Source: Pseudomonas alliivorans (GTDB taxonomy: Bacteria; Pseudomonadota; Gammaproteobacteria; Pseudomonadales; Pseudomonadaceae). From it: DNA of 64,000 nt. The DNA is taken from assembly GCF_017826695.1 (NCBI RefSeq), contig NZ_JAFFZW010000001.1, forward strand, positions 310,001 to 374,000. Direction: 5' to 3'. This document shows, piece by piece, positions 1 to 9,493 of the stretch (positions within the stretch are counted from its first letter, which is position 1; the number at the start of each line of letters is the position of its first letter). The notes beneath the pieces are model-generated. The model was given only the letters and a program-made list of their open reading frames with translations. It was not told the DNA's origin and did not search any database. The translations under genes and the position numbers were made by a program.

Positions 1-85
1 CTATCTGCACTTCGGGCTGAACATCCCTTCCAGGATGGGGGAGCTGCCGACCGCCGAGGAGTTTGTTGATGATCCGGCTGATTAA
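1..85 (+). CDS. ruvB: RuvB Holliday-junction helicase, C-terminal end (partial)
   Basis: Only the last 27 codons are in the window, reading YLHFGLNIPSRMG and so on to TAA at 83-85; the 5' end lies outside. The tail resembles the end of RuvB, the AAA+ motor of the RuvABC branch-migration complex. The assignment rests mainly on the neighbour, because ruvCAB directly precedes ybgC-tol in pseudomonads. No ATPase motifs are visible in this fragment. Confidence 0.65.
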   Translation, partial: YLHFGLNIPSRMGELPTAEEFVDDPAD

Positions 86-220
86 ATGTGACGTCATGCA
101 ATTTAATCGCCGTCTGTGTGTCACATTGCCAGTCTCGTGGGCGTTACAGGTGGCGAGCGGCAAGTCGTTGAAAAACAGTTGCCTGACCCGATTGGCAACG
201 TGAGGAGTAAGCACTAGAGT

Positions 221-688
221 ATGCGCGCGCAAAACGGGGTTCAGTCGTTCGCACATCGCTGTCGCGTTTATTACGAGGACACCGATGCTGGCGGCATCGT
301 CTACTACGTCAATTATCTGAAGTTCATGGAACGGGCTCGTACCGAGCGGCTGCGCGACCTTGGTTTCGCTCAGTCCGCAATGGCGCAGGACAACCTGCTG
401 TTTGTCGTGCACTCCAGCGAAGCGCGTTATCACAAGCCTGCGCGGCTGGATGACGAATTGCTCGTCAGTGCACAAGTAACCGAATTGAACCGTGTCAGCC
501 TGCGCTTTCAACAGCAAGTCAGGCGGGCGTCGGATGCAACGCTGCTCTGCGAGGGGCAGTTCTTGGTGGCGTGTGTAAGCGCCGATAGTTTGAAACCCCG
601 GGCCATTCCCGAAGCTCTGCGAGCGGCCTTTGCCGATCAGAGCGGCGCGGGCACACATTCAGAGCAGGAGATAAAGCGTGGAAGCTAA
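221..688 (+). CDS. ybgC: YbgC, Tol-Pal associated acyl-CoA thioesterase
   Basis: A 155-residue hot-dog fold thioesterase and first gene of the Tol-Pal operon. The N-terminal stretch [19 protein letters not shown] (about residues 15-33) contains the family active-site Asp and the following DAGG/VYY signature of 4-hydroxybenzoyl-CoA thioesterase-like enzymes. The family hydrolyses short acyl-CoA or acyl-ACP substrates and is linked to phospholipid metabolism at the inner membrane. Its 3' end overlaps the GTG start of tolQ by 11 bases, so the two are probably translationally coupled. Length is slightly above the usual 135-150 residues. Confidence 0.93.
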   Translation: MRAQNGVQSFAHRCRVYYEDTDAGGIVYYVNYLKFMERARTERLRDLGFAQSAMAQDNLLFVVHSSEARYHKPARLDDELLVSAQVTELNRVSLRFQQQVRRASDATLLCEGQFLVACVSADSLKPRAIPEALRAAFADQSGAGTHSEQEIKRGS

Positions 689-1373
689 CGTCGTCGACCA
701 TTCCTCCATGTGGAGTTTGGTCAGCAATGCCAGCATTGTTGTTCAGTTGGTAATGCTGATTCTGGTGGCCGCCTCGGTCACTTCATGGATCGTGATTTTT
801 CAGCGCAGCAACATGCTGCGTGCAGGTCGGCGCGCACTGGACAGCTTTGAAGAGCGTTTCTGGTCCGGTATCGATTTGTCCAAGCTGTACCGTCAGGCAG
901 GCAGCAACCCTGATCCGGACTCGGGCGTCGAGCAGATCTTCCGTGCAGGTTTCAAGGAGTTCTCCCGCCTGCGTCAGCAGTCAGGTGTCGATCCTGATGC
1001 GGTGATGGAAGGTGTGGCCCGGGCCATGCGTGTCGCCATTTCCCGCGAGGAAGAAAAGCTGGAATCCGGTCTTTCGTTTCTGGCGACCGTGGGTTCTACC
1101 AGCCCGTACGTCGGTCTGTTCGGTACCGTCTGGGGGATCATGAACTCCTTCCGTGGTCTGGCAACCGCTCAGCAGGCGACCCTCGCCACTGTGGCGCCAG
1201 GTATCGCAGAAGCCCTCATCGCAACAGCCATCGGCCTGTTCGCGGCAATCCCGGCCGTTATTGCCTACAACCGTTTCTCCGCGCGCAGCGAGACTCTGAT
1301 CAGCCGTTACTACACGTTCGCTGAAGAGTTCCAGGCCATCCTGCACCGTAAAGTGCACACCAGCGAAGAGTGA
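678..1373 (+). CDS. tolQ: TolQ, inner-membrane proton-channel subunit
   Basis: 231 residues, MotA/TolQ/ExbB family. With TolR it forms the proton-motive-force-driven motor that energises TolA during outer-membrane constriction. There is one N-terminal membrane span (about residues 17-38, [20 protein letters not shown]) and two more in the C-terminal half. The latter include the signature [13 protein letters not shown] (about 148-160) and the region [15 protein letters not shown]. The GTG start at 678 lies inside ybgC. The full family length fits this start. Confidence 0.97.
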   Translation: MEANVVDHSSMWSLVSNASIVVQLVMLILVAASVTSWIVIFQRSNMLRAGRRALDSFEERFWSGIDLSKLYRQAGSNPDPDSGVEQIFRAGFKEFSRLRQQSGVDPDAVMEGVARAMRVAISREEEKLESGLSFLATVGSTSPYVGLFGTVWGIMNSFRGLATAQQATLATVAPGIAEALIATAIGLFAAIPAVIAYNRFSARSETLISRYYTFAEEFQAILHRKVHTSEE

Positions 1374-1387
1374 GCAGGTAATTCCCC

Positions 1388-1852
1388 ATGGCTTTAATCG
1401 CTCGAGATCGACGCAGAAAACGCAAGCCGGTCGCCGAAATGAACGTAGTGCCCTACATCGACGTGATGCTGGTGTTGCTCGTGATTTTCATGGTGACGGC
1501 TCCCATGATCAACCAGGGCGTGAAGGTCGACTTGCCCAAGGTCTCCAGCGAGGCTTTGCCGCAGGACAACAACAATCAGGTCCTGACCATTTCGATCAAG
1601 GCTGACAAGACCTATTACTGGAACCTTGGCAGCGAAGTCGACACAGACAAGCAGATGGACAAGGCAATGACCTTGCCGCAGCTGACTGCCGCCGTCACCA
1701 AGATCGTTGCTGCCGGGCGTGATGCCGGCAAGCAGACGCAGGTGTTCATCCGTGGTGACAAGACCGTTGATTACGGTTCGGTCATGGGCACGATGGGTGG
1801 GTTGCAGAAAGCCGGGGTAGGGAATGTTGGCTTGATTACCGAGGCCCCCTGA
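1388..1852 (+). CDS. tolR: TolR, inner-membrane motor subunit
   Basis: 154 residues, ExbD/TolR family. A single N-terminal membrane helix contains the proton-carrying Asp (MNVVPYIDVMLVLLVIFMV, Asp near residue 25), followed by a periplasmic domain. It pairs with TolQ to couple the proton motive force to TolA. It starts 14 bases after tolQ, and its TGA overlaps the tolA ATG (ATGA-type junction at 1849-1854). Confidence 0.97.
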   Translation: MALIARDRRRKRKPVAEMNVVPYIDVMLVLLVIFMVTAPMINQGVKVDLPKVSSEALPQDNNNQVLTISIKADKTYYWNLGSEVDTDKQMDKAMTLPQLTAAVTKIVAAGRDAGKQTQVFIRGDKTVDYGSVMGTMGGLQKAGVGNVGLITEAP

Positions 1853-2925
1853 TGCAGCCGATTCGAGAGCCGTCTGCCTCGGAAAGCTATTTCTGGCCCA
1901 GTGTCTGGGCTGTGGCGTTGCACATCCTGATTTTCGGCATGCTCTTTGTGAGCTTTGCGATGACGCCCGACCTGCCTGAAGCCAAGCCTATCGTTCAGGC
2001 AACGCTCTATCAGCTCAAGTCCAAAAGTCAGGCGACGACCCAGACCAACCAGAAAATTGCTGGCGAGGCGAAGAAGACCGCTGCACGACAGACTGAAGTC
2101 GAGCAGTTGGAACAGAAGAAAATCGAGCAGTTGAAGCAGGAAGCTGTTAAAGCTGCGGAACAAAAGAAAGAAGAGTCAGCTCAAAAAGCGGAAGAACAAA
2201 AGGCGGCGGACGAAGCCAGGAAGGCCGAGCAGAAAGCGGAAGAGGCCAAAAAGGCCGACGATGCCAAGAAAGCTGATGAGGCCAAGAAGGTCGCCGACGC
2301 CAAAAAGGCTGAAGAGAAGCAGTTGGCCGACATAGCCAAGAAAAAAGCCGAAGACGAAGCGAAGAAGAAAGCCGAGGAAGACGCCAAGAAGGCTGCTGCC
2401 GAGGAAGCCAAGAAGCAGGCTGCTGACGAGGCCAAGAAAAAGGCCGCCGAAGACGCCAAGAAGAAGGCTGCCGAGGACGCGAAGAAGAAAGCCGCTGCGG
2501 ACTCCGCCGCTAAAAAGGCGCAGGAAGCTGCCCGTAAATCTGCAGAAGACAAGAAGGCGCAGGCACTGGCCGATCTGCTGTCCGACAAACCGGAACGGCA
2601 ACAGGCTCTGGCAGACGAACGTGGCGACGAAACCGCCGGCAGTTTCGACGATCTGATCCGCGTGCGTGCATCCGAAGGCTGGAGTCGTCCTCCATCGGCA
2701 CGTAACAACATGTCGGTAACGTTGCAGATCGGCATGTTGCCGGACGGCACAATCGCCTCTGTGTCGATTGCCAAGTCCAGCGGGGACGGGCCATTTGACA
2801 GTTCTGCGGTTGCTGCGGTGAAAAACATTGGGCGTTTGACAGAAATGCAGGGTCTGAAGCCCGCTGACTTCGCTCCCTATCGTTCATTCAAGATGACATT
2901 CACACCTGGAGATCTAGCCTTGTGA
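1852..2925 (+). CDS. tolA: TolA, trans-periplasmic energy-coupling protein
   Basis: 357 residues with the classic three-part layout. There is one membrane helix near residues 18-38, a long Lys/Ala/Glu-rich helical rod (about 60-235, dominated by [13 protein letters not shown] repeats), and a globular C-terminal TolA domain (about 255-357) that contacts TolB, Pal and colicins or phage proteins. It links the TolQR motor to Pal at the outer membrane. It overlaps tolR at its start and tolB at its end. The low-complexity rod creates long spurious reverse-strand frames. Confidence 0.96.
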   Translation: MQPIREPSASESYFWPSVWAVALHILIFGMLFVSFAMTPDLPEAKPIVQATLYQLKSKSQATTQTNQKIAGEAKKTAARQTEVEQLEQKKIEQLKQEAVKAAEQKKEESAQKAEEQKAADEARKAEQKAEEAKKADDAKKADEAKKVADAKKAEEKQLADIAKKKAEDEAKKKAEEDAKKAAAEEAKKQAADEAKKKAAEDAKKKAAEDAKKKAAADSAAKKAQEAARKSAEDKKAQALADLLSDKPERQQALADERGDETAGSFDDLIRVRASEGWSRPPSARNNMSVTLQIGMLPDGTIASVSIAKSSGDGPFDSSAVAAVKNIGRLTEMQGLKPADFAPYRSFKMTFTPGDLAL

Positions 2926-4223
2926 TCAACCTTTTTCGAGGACTGCTTTTCGTTCTCTGCTGTGCAGCCGGAGTGGCGGCCGCAGAAGAAAAGAACATTC
3001 TGGTCACCAGCGGCAGTGACCGTGCCACACCGATCGCTGTCGTGCCGTTTGGCTGGCAGGGCGGCAACGTGCTGCCGGAAGACATGGCGGAGATCATTGG
3101 CAATGACCTGCGCAACTCCGGCTACTACTCGCCGATCCCGAAGCAGAACATGATCAGCTTGCCGACCCAGGCCAGCGAAGTCATTTTCCGTGACTGGAAA
3201 GCACTGGGTGCCCAGTACGTCATGGTCGGCAACATTGTTCCTGCAGGCGGTCGCCTGCAGATTCAATACGCGCTGTTCAACGTTGCTACCGAGCAACAGG
3301 TCCTGACCGGTAATGTTTCCGGCACCAATGACCAGTTGCGCGACATGGCGCACTACATTGCAGACCAGTCGTTCGAGAAGCTAGTCGGCATCAAGGGGGC
3401 GTTCTCGACGCGCATGCTGTACGTCACGGCAGAGCGTTTCTCGGAAAACAATACGCGTTACACCCTGCAGCGTTCGGACTACGACGGTGCGCGTGCGGTA
3501 ACGCTGCTGCAGTCGCGTGAGCCCATTCTGTCGCCGCGCTTCGCGCCGGACGGCAAGCGCATTGCGTACGTATCGTTCGAACAGAAGCGTCCGCGCATCT
3601 TCGTTCAGCACATCGACACTGGTCGTCGCGAGCAGATCACCAACTTCGAAGGCCTGAACGGTGCGCCTGCGTGGTCGCCGGATGGCACCAGGCTGGCATT
3701 CGTTCTGTCCAAGGACGGCAACCCGGAAATCTACGTGATCAACCTGGCTTCGCGTCAGTTGAGCCGCGTGACCAACGACTCCTCCATCGATACCGAACCG
3801 TTCTTCGGCAAGGATGGCTCGACGATCTACTTCACGTCGGACCGTGGTGGAAAGCCGCAAATCTATAAAACCAATATCAACGGCGGTGGTGCCGAACGTG
3901 TTACGTTCGTGGGTAACTACAACGCCAATCCGAAATTGTCAGCCGATGAAAAGACGCTGGTGATGATTCACAGGCAGGACGGCTTCACTAATTTCAAGGT
4001 CGCAGTGCAGGATTTGGCCCGCGGAAGCGTAAAAATCCTCACAGATAGCAACCTTGATGAGTCGCCTACTGTTGCGCCCAACGGCACCATGGTAATCTAC
4101 GCCACCCGCCAGCAGGGCCGGGGAGTCTTGATGCTCGTGTCCATTAACGGACGCGTAAGGCTCCCGCTTCCTACCGCTCAAGGCGAAGTCAGAGAACCTT
4201 CCTGGTCCCCTTACCTGAACTGA
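2922..4223 (+). CDS. tolB: TolB, periplasmic beta-propeller protein
   Basis: 433 residues. A GTG start overlaps the tolA stop by four bases. There is an N-terminal Sec signal peptide (cleavage near VAAAEEK). An N-terminal alpha/beta domain is followed by WD40-like TolB repeats visible as [26 protein letters not shown] and [16 protein letters not shown]. It binds Pal and the TolA C-terminus in the periplasm to release Pal from peptidoglycan at the septum. Length is normal for the family. Confidence 0.97.
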   Translation: MINLFRGLLFVLCCAAGVAAAEEKNILVTSGSDRATPIAVVPFGWQGGNVLPEDMAEIIGNDLRNSGYYSPIPKQNMISLPTQASEVIFRDWKALGAQYVMVGNIVPAGGRLQIQYALFNVATEQQVLTGNVSGTNDQLRDMAHYIADQSFEKLVGIKGAFSTRMLYVTAERFSENNTRYTLQRSDYDGARAVTLLQSREPILSPRFAPDGKRIAYVSFEQKRPRIFVQHIDTGRREQITNFEGLNGAPAWSPDGTRLAFVLSKDGNPEIYVINLASRQLSRVTNDSSIDTEPFFGKDGSTIYFTSDRGGKPQIYKTNINGGGAERVTFVGNYNANPKLSADEKTLVMIHRQDGFTNFKVAVQDLARGSVKILTDSNLDESPTVAPNGTMVIYATRQQGRGVLMLVSINGRVRLPLPTAQGEVREPSWSPYLN

Positions 4224-4275
4224 CGCGGCGCTACACGATTTGCTTAACACACTGGGGTTCATTAGGAGTTTCAAG

Positions 4276-4773
4276 ATGGAAATGCTGAAGTTTGGTAAGT
4301 TTGCTGCGCTGGCTCTGGCCATGGCTGTAGCTGTAGGTTGCTCGTCCAAAGGCGGCGACAATGCCGGTGCTGGCGCTGTCGACCCTAACGCTGGTTACGG
4401 CGCCAACACTGGTGCTGTTGACGGTTCCCTGAGCGAAGAAGCTGCTCTGCGCGCAATCACCACCTTCTACTTCGAATACGACAGTTCGGACCTGAAGCCA
4501 GAAGCCATGCGCTCCCTGGACGTGCACGCTAAAGACCTGAAATCCAACGGCGCTCGCGTTGTTCTGGAAGGCAACACCGACGAACGTGGTACTCGTGAGT
4601 ACAACATGGCACTGGGCGAGCGTCGTGCGAAAGCCGTTCAGCGCTACCTGGTACTGCAAGGTGTTTCCCCAGCTCAGCTGGAACTGGTTTCCTACGGCGA
4701 AGAGCGTCCAGTTGCTACCGGCAACGACGAGCAGTCGTGGGCTCAGAACCGTCGCGTCGAACTGCGTAAGTAA
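4276..4773 (+). CDS. pal: Pal, peptidoglycan-associated lipoprotein
   Basis: 165 residues from ATG 4276, chosen because AGGAG at 4264-4268 is well placed and the product begins directly with a lipoprotein signal ([13 protein letters not shown], lipidated Cys near residue 20). An OmpA-like C-terminal domain follows, with the peptidoglycan-binding [19 protein letters not shown] segment. An upstream in-frame TTG at 4240 would add an implausible extension before the signal peptide. Pal tethers the outer membrane to peptidoglycan and is handled by TolB/TolA. Confidence 0.97.
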   Translation: MEMLKFGKFAALALAMAVAVGCSSKGGDNAGAGAVDPNAGYGANTGAVDGSLSEEAALRAITTFYFEYDSSDLKPEAMRSLDVHAKDLKSNGARVVLEGNTDERGTREYNMALGERRAKAVQRYLVLQGVSPAQLELVSYGEERPVATGNDEQSWAQNRRVELRK

Positions 4774-4779
4774 TTTGAC

Positions 4780-5595
4780 ATGCGAACGTGCCGACGTGCT
4801 CTAACCGTTTTGGCCCTCGCCCTTCCGCTTTCAGCGTTGGGTGCGGCTCCTGTGGTCGATAACAATTCTGGCTCTGGCAGCAGCAGTTATCCGCCAGCGG
4901 GTTATGGCACGTCCGGCGCCTATGCCGGGGGAGGGGTTACACCCCCTCCCTCGGCACAAGGTCAGCTGTTCATGCAGTTGCAGCAAATGCAGGAAGAGAT
5001 CGCGCGTTTGCGCGGGCTTGTCGAGGTTCAGCAAAACGATATCCAGCGCATGAAGCAGGAAGCTCTGGAGCGTTATCAGGAACTCGATCAGCGTATAGCC
5101 AGTGGCGCTGCCGCTCCGGCTACCAATAATTCTCAACCTTCTGGTGGCGCTGTAGACGCCAGTGGGACGCCGTCGGCTCAAGCCGCTCAGGCACCGGCAG
5201 CAGGCACCGAGCCTCCTGACCCGGCGAAGGAAAAGCTTTATTACGAAGCAGCCTTCGATCTGATAAAGGCAAAGGATTTCGACAAGGCCAGTCAGGCCTT
5301 CACCGCTTTCCTGCGCAAGTATCCCAACAGTTCGTATGCGGGCAACGCTCAGTACTGGCTGGGTGAAGTGAATCTGGCCAAGGGCGACCTTCAAGGCGCA
5401 GGTCAGGCATTCGCCAAAGTGAGTCAGCAATACCCCAAGCACGCCAAGGTTCCTGATTCGCTGTACAAACTGGCCGATGTAGAGCGCCGCCTGGGTCACA
5501 ATGACAAGGTTAAAGGCATTCTGCAGCAGGTTGTTGCCCAATATCCGGGTACTTCTGCCGCCCAGTTGGCGCAGCGAGACCTTCAGCGGCTTTGA
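4780..5595 (+). CDS. cpoB: CpoB (YbgF), Tol-Pal coordinating TPR protein
   Basis: 271 residues. An N-terminal signal peptide (to about LSALGAAP) is followed by a coiled-coil trimerisation segment (about 62-105, QLQQMQEEIARLRGLVEVQQ). After a Pro/Ala/Ser linker come three TPR repeats (about 150-271, LYYEAAFDLIKAKDFDKASQ onward). The periplasmic protein coordinates Tol-Pal constriction with PBP1B peptidoglycan synthesis. Last gene of the operon, six bases after pal, and followed by a strong terminator. Confidence 0.95.
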   Translation: MRTCRRALTVLALALPLSALGAAPVVDNNSGSGSSSYPPAGYGTSGAYAGGGVTPPPSAQGQLFMQLQQMQEEIARLRGLVEVQQNDIQRMKQEALERYQELDQRIASGAAAPATNNSQPSGGAVDASGTPSAQAAQAPAAGTEPPDPAKEKLYYEAAFDLIKAKDFDKASQAFTAFLRKYPNSSYAGNAQYWLGEVNLAKGDLQGAGQAFAKVSQQYPKHAKVPDSLYKLADVERRLGHNDKVKGILQQVVAQYPGTSAAQLAQRDLQRL

Positions 5596-5616
5596 TGTCC
5601 TGACTCGCAAATCAAG

Positions 5617-5643
5617 AAAGCCGCGCTCGTCGCGGCTTTTTTC
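5617..5643 (+). terminator. Rho-independent terminator of the tol-pal operon
   Basis: A 9-bp stem AAAGCCGCG / CGCGGCTTT with a 5-nt loop, followed by a T-run (TTTTTTC), lies 22 bases after the cpoB stop. It separates the Tol-Pal operon from queE. Confidence 0.9.
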
Positions 5644-5768
5644 GTTAGAATCTCGCACCCGAAATTCCGGTACACACATTACGCTTCTCTGGATTCTGCG
5701 AGTGCAGGGTTCCTTGAAGTGCCTGACGGAGGCGGACGGCCTGTTTAGCTGTTACGCCCGTGGCTGAT

Positions 5769-6416
5769 ATGCAAGACACATTACGCATTACTGAAATATT
5801 TCACTCGTTACAGGGTGAAACCCGTACGGCTGGGCTCCCCACCGTATTTGTACGCCTGACCGGCTGCCCCTTGCGCTGCCAGTATTGTGACAGCGCCTAC
5901 GCTTTCACTGGCGGCACCATCCAGACGCTGGACGACATCATGGGGCAGGTCGCGGCCTATCGTCCTCGCTACGTGTGCGTGACCGGCGGCGAGCCGCTGG
6001 CCCAGCCCAATGCGATCCCTTTGCTCAAGCGCCTGTGTGACGAAGGCTACGAGGTTTCGCTGGAAACGAGCGGTGCGCTGGATATCTCGGCGGTCGATCC
6101 CCGTGTCAGCCGCGTCGTCGATCTCAAGACCCCCGGGTCGAAAGAGGTCACGCGCAACCGTTACGAAAACATGGAACTGCTCACGCCCAACGATCAGGTC
6201 AAATTCGTGATCTGTTCGCGGGAAGATTACGACTGGGCCGTTTCCAAGCTCATTCAATACGGGCTTGATCGCCGGGCCGGCGAGGTTCTGTTTTCCGCCA
6301 GCCATCATGAGCTGAAAGGCCGTGATCTGGCCGACTGGATCGTGGCGGACAACCTGCCTGTACGCTTGCAGATGCAACTGCACAAATTTCTTTGGGACGA
6401 CGAGCCGGGGCGCTGA
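5769..6416 (+). CDS. queE: QueE, 7-carboxy-7-deazaguanine synthase
   Basis: 215 residues. Radical-SAM enzyme that rearranges 6-carboxytetrahydropterin to 7-carboxy-7-deazaguanine in preQ0/queuosine synthesis. The 4Fe-4S cluster motif appears as [15 protein letters not shown] (about residues 29-43), followed by the SAM-binding [10 protein letters not shown] 5769 gives the usual start [17 protein letters not shown]; an in-frame GTG at 5760 adds three residues and cannot be excluded. One base separates it from queC. Confidence 0.95.
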   Translation: MQDTLRITEIFHSLQGETRTAGLPTVFVRLTGCPLRCQYCDSAYAFTGGTIQTLDDIMGQVAAYRPRYVCVTGGEPLAQPNAIPLLKRLCDEGYEVSLETSGALDISAVDPRVSRVVDLKTPGSKEVTRNRYENMELLTPNDQVKFVICSREDYDWAVSKLIQYGLDRRAGEVLFSASHHELKGRDLADWIVADNLPVRLQMQLHKFLWDDEPGR

Positions 6417-6417
6417 G

Positions 6418-7107
6418 ATGACTGAATTGAACATGACTGAGAAAAGAGCCGTAATCCTGCTGTCTGGCGGCCTCGACTCTGCAACGGTCGTCGCGATGGC
6501 CCGAGCCGAAGGCTATGCGTGCTACACCATGAGCTTCGACTACGGTCAGCGTCATCGCGCCGAGCTCGATGCCGCCGCGCAGGTCGCGCGCGACCTGGGT
6601 GCGATCGAGCACAAGGTGATCGGCCTGAATCTCAATGGCATCGGCGGCTCGGCACTGACCGACAGCTCCATCGCGGTTCCTGAGGCACCCTCTGAAGGCA
6701 TTCCGGTGACTTATGTGCCGGCCCGCAACACCGTCTTCCTCTCGTTGGCGCTGGGCTGGGCAGAAGTGCTGGGCGCGCGCGACATATTCATCGGCGTTAA
6801 CGCGGTGGATTACTCGGGCTACCCGGATTGCCGCCCCGAATTCGTTGAGTCCTTCGAGCGTATGGCGAACCTGGCGACCAAGGCCGGTGTGGAAGGGCAG
6901 GGCTTCACCATCCGCGCACCCCTGCAGAACCTGAGCAAGTCCGACATCGTCAAGGCCGGCACTGCGCTGGGCGTCGATTACGCGCTGACGGTTTCCTGCT
7001 ACCAGGCCGATGATCAGGGCCGCGCGTGCGGCAAATGCGACAGCTGTCGCCTGCGTGCAGAAGGCTTCGCCGCAGCGGGCGTAGCAGACCCGACGCGTTA
7101 TTTTTAA
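6418..7107 (+). CDS. queC: QueC, 7-cyano-7-deazaguanine synthase
   Basis: 229 residues from ATG 6418 (or 224 from ATG 6433, [13 protein letters not shown]). An ATP-dependent enzyme that turns 7-carboxy-7-deazaguanine into preQ0, the step after QueE. The N-type ATP pyrophosphatase PP-loop SGGLDSATV is near the N-terminus. The C-terminal zinc site appears as [18 protein letters not shown] (about 195-213). It is co-transcribed with queE. Confidence 0.95.
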   Translation: MTELNMTEKRAVILLSGGLDSATVVAMARAEGYACYTMSFDYGQRHRAELDAAAQVARDLGAIEHKVIGLNLNGIGGSALTDSSIAVPEAPSEGIPVTYVPARNTVFLSLALGWAEVLGARDIFIGVNAVDYSGYPDCRPEFVESFERMANLATKAGVEGQGFTIRAPLQNLSKSDIVKAGTALGVDYALTVSCYQADDQGRACGKCDSCRLRAEGFAAAGVADPTRYF

Positions 7108-7125
7108 GTTTTTTTAAAATAGGTG

Positions 7126-7153
7126 TTGAATTACTCATAAAAATCAGTAATAT
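7126..7153 (+). promoter_or_regulatory. Sigma-70 promoter of tRNA-Lys
   Basis: TTGAAT at 7126-7131 and TAATAT at 7148-7153 are separated by 16 bases, giving a predicted transcript start near 7160, about ten bases before the tRNA. The region is AT-rich and follows the queC stop. Confidence 0.7.
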
Positions 7154-7170
7154 ACGCGCCACACAACAGA

Positions 7171-7246
7171 GGGTCGTTAGCTCAGTTGGTAGAGCAGTTG
7201 GCTTTTAACCAATTGGTCGTAGGTTCGAATCCCACACGACCCACCA
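7171..7246 (+). tRNA. tRNA-Lys (anticodon TTT)
   Basis: A 76-nt cloverleaf with the CCA end encoded. The acceptor stem GGGTCGT (7171-7177) pairs with ACGACCC (7236-7242). The D-loop is AGCTCAGTTGGTAGAGC, the anticodon loop CTTTTAA reads TTT, and the T-arm is GGTTCGAATCC. In pseudomonads the tRNA-Lys gene after queC is a known landing site for genomic islands (PAPI-2 type in P. aeruginosa). Confidence 0.97.
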
Positions 7247-7252
7247 TTTCGA

Positions 7253-7298
7253 AAATCTGGAAGGCCCATGAAAATGCGGATTTCCAGATTTTTTTTTT
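7253..7298 (+). terminator. Terminator after tRNA-Lys
   Basis: An inverted repeat AAATCTGGA (7253-7261) / TCCAGATTT (7283-7291) is followed by an unbroken T-run to 7298. It lies immediately downstream of the tRNA. Confidence 0.8.
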
Positions 7299-7383
7299 GC
7301 CTTGAAGATTGTCAGGTCGGAGCCGGGAATGGTCAGCAGCCTGCTGCTGGTTCTCCGTCCGTCCTTGGCCATGGGATAGAAGG

Positions 7384-8280
7384 CTACTTCGGGCGCTTAT
7401 CGAATGCAGAGCTCTTTGCAAGAACATCTGCCATAAAATCCATGAAAACGATGGCTCGCTGGGGCAGTAGCCGATTTGCCAGGTAGACGATTTGGATCGG
7501 GACAGGTGGTGCCACGTAGTCGTTAAGCACCAACTGAAGATTGCCACTTTTCAACCCTTCCTCGTAAAGCCATCGAGGCCCCTGCGCGATTCCCAATCCT
7601 GCATTGACGTACTCCCGTATCGCTTCAGGCGAGTTGACACGCAGTCGTCCGGAGATCGGGACTTCACTGTCTTTAAACCGCCAATTGGTTCCGGTAGAGA
7701 GCAGGGTGTAAATAAGGCAGTCGTGGTCCTTCAGGTCATCAGGCGAAGAGGGAGAGCCGCGTTTCTCCAGGTACGCACGGCTGGCAACGCACACACGCTC
7801 GAACCATGCCAGTGGCCGGGCTCGCATTGCGCTGTCCTCCAGATGCCCAATACGAATCGCGAGTTCTGCACCCTCGTCGACGAGATTGACGTAGCGATCA
7901 TTGATTTGAAGATCGAGCGACAATTCGGGATAGCGCCCTAGAAAGCTCGCGACGTGCGGCACGATGAAGGTGTGAGCCAATGCGGTCGGGCAAGCGACGC
8001 GCAGTAACCCAGACGGCGTTACGTTCCCTCTCAGAGAGGACTCTGACTGTTCCACCGAGTCCAGAATACGCCGCGCATCTGCGTAGTACCGTTCACCCTC
8101 GGGCGTGAGCGTCAGCTTTCGAGTGGATCGGTGAAGCAGCCTGGTCTGCAAATGGTCTTCAAGTGCAGCGACGTAACGACTGACGTTCGGTTGCCCTAGC
8201 CCCAGATCACGTCCCGCAGCGGAAAAACTACCTGTCTCGATAGTGCGCACAAAGCAGCTCATCAGTAATAACCGGTCCAT
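7384..8280 (-). CDS. LysR-family transcriptional regulator
   Basis: 298 residues from ATG 8280, chosen because AGAGG sits four bases upstream; an in-frame ATG at 8295 has no visible ribosome site. An N-terminal winged HTH (FVRTIETGSFSAAGRDLGLGQPNVSRYVAALE, residues about 9-40) precedes a LysR substrate-binding domain. The ending resembles the CrgA/AaeR-like subgroup. It is transcribed away from the SDR gene at 8416, a typical LysR arrangement, so regulation of that gene is likely but not shown. The effector is unknown. Confidence 0.9.
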   Translation of the reverse strand: MDRLLLMSCFVRTIETGSFSAAGRDLGLGQPNVSRYVAALEDHLQTRLLHRSTRKLTLTPEGERYYADARRILDSVEQSESSLRGNVTPSGLLRVACPTALAHTFIVPHVASFLGRYPELSLDLQINDRYVNLVDEGAELAIRIGHLEDSAMRARPLAWFERVCVASRAYLEKRGSPSSPDDLKDHDCLIYTLLSTGTNWRFKDSEVPISGRLRVNSPEAIREYVNAGLGIAQGPRWLYEEGLKSGNLQLVLNDYVAPPVPIQIVYLANRLLPQRAIVFMDFMADVLAKSSAFDKRPK

Positions 8281-8415
8281 CACGCCTCTTTTCATGCAGA
8301 TTTCGCATGAGTCCTATGCTATTAGCCCCATCTTATCAGCGCAGTGGCATGAACATATAGTTGCTCTCAGAAGGTCAGTCGTCCGGCTGACCGTCACAAA
8401 CGAGAGTAAATTGAC

Positions 8416-9162
8416 ATGTCCCGCTTACAAGGCAAGCGTACCCTCATCACTGGCGGCACCAGCGGCATCGGTCTGGAGACCGCCAAGCAATTTCTCGCCG
8501 AAGGCGCACGCGTGATCGTCACAGGTGTCAATCCTGAGTCCATGGCAAATGCTCAAGCCATTTTAGGTAGCGAAGTCCTGGTGCTGCGAGCCGACTCAGC
8601 TAATGTCGCAGCCCAGAAGGAGCTGGCGCAGGCTGTCCAGTCTCATTACGGGCAGCTCGACGTTGCCTTCCTCAATGCCGGAGTATCCGTCTGGATGCCA
8701 ATCGAAGACTGGAACGAGGAGATGTTTGATCACTCCTTCAACATCAACGTCAAAGGCCCTTACTTCCTCCTGCAAGCATTGCTGCCGGTCTTCTCCAATC
8801 CTGCATCGGTGGTTCTTAATACCTCGGTAAGTGCACACTTGGGCGACGCGCGTTCATCCGTTTATGCGGCAACGAAGGCGGCGTTTCTGAGCATGTCGAA
8901 AACGCTCTCCAGCGAGCTTCTCCCGCGGGGTATTCGTGTAAACGCGATCAGCCCTGGCCCGATCGATACTCCGCTGTACGACAAGCTGGGCATCCCCGAT
9001 GCCTATCGCGAGCAGGTGAATAAAGATATCGCTGCGACGATACCCTTTGGCCGTTTCGGTACGCCTGAAGAAGTCGCCAAGGCGGTTCTGTATCTGGCAT
9101 CGGACGAGTCCTGTTGGACTGTGGGAACGGAAATTATTGTTGATGGTGGGCGTTCGCTTTAA
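8416..9162 (+). CDS. Short-chain dehydrogenase/reductase (classical SDR)
   Basis: 248 residues. The cofactor-binding motif TGGTSGIG is near residues 12-19 and the NAG motif (FLNAGVS) near 87. Catalytic Ser sits in the NTSVSAH region, with Tyr-x-x-x-Lys as YAATK (about 152-156), and the C-terminus IIVDGGRSL is typical of FabG-like SDRs. It is probably an NAD(P)H-dependent oxidoreductase of unknown substrate. It is divergent from the LysR regulator, and its TAA overlaps the ATG of the downstream GST remnant (TAATG). Confidence 0.92.
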   Translation: MSRLQGKRTLITGGTSGIGLETAKQFLAEGARVIVTGVNPESMANAQAILGSEVLVLRADSANVAAQKELAQAVQSHYGQLDVAFLNAGVSVWMPIEDWNEEMFDHSFNINVKGPYFLLQALLPVFSNPASVVLNTSVSAHLGDARSSVYAATKAAFLSMSKTLSSELLPRGIRVNAISPGPIDTPLYDKLGIPDAYREQVNKDIAATIPFGRFGTPEEVAKAVLYLASDESCWTVGTEIIVDGGRSL

Positions 9163-9344
9163 TGGGCTACTTCGACATACTGGGATTCGAACCAGGTCAT
9201 CCGTTGTTTGATGGACTTGGCCGCATTGCCGAGTGGCGGCATGCGCTGGCCAAGCGCGCGAGCGTTAAGGCGGCTGTCGCCGAGGAATATGCAGGCCGAC
9301 TCCGCAAACATCTGCTGGAGGTGAATGCCATCGTAGTCTGCTGA
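9162..9344 (+). pseudogene. Glutathione S-transferase C-terminal remnant
   Basis: The 60-residue reading frame resembles the last helices of a GST: GHPLFDGLGRIAEWRHALAK followed by RASVKAAVAEEYAGRL. The thioredoxin-like N-terminal domain and most of the helical domain are absent. Upstream sequence is fully occupied by the SDR gene, so this looks like a 3' remnant left by a deletion that joined SDR and GST sequence. It could still be translated by coupling at the TAATG overlap, but a catalytic GST is not possible. Confidence 0.6.
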
Positions 9345-9493
9345 GTCATACCTATCAGTCCAGCCGCTCGCATGGCGCGACTTAGCCTGTTGCGATTGTG
9401 GGGGCTGGGTATTAGTGTCCGGTTTTGCAGGGGCAAGTCCACTGGTTTTGTTTGATCGAGCCCGCAGCCTCTTGCTTTGTCGTCTTGATCACC

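Noticed and set aside
2160..2520. Lys/Ala/Glu codon repeats as a DNA satellite or CRISPR-like array
   Set aside because: These encode the TolA helical rod; there are no regular spacers.
5644..5768. preQ1 riboswitch before queE
   Set aside because: I could not see the conserved hairpin and A-rich tail of any preQ1 class; the gap looks like an ordinary promoter region.
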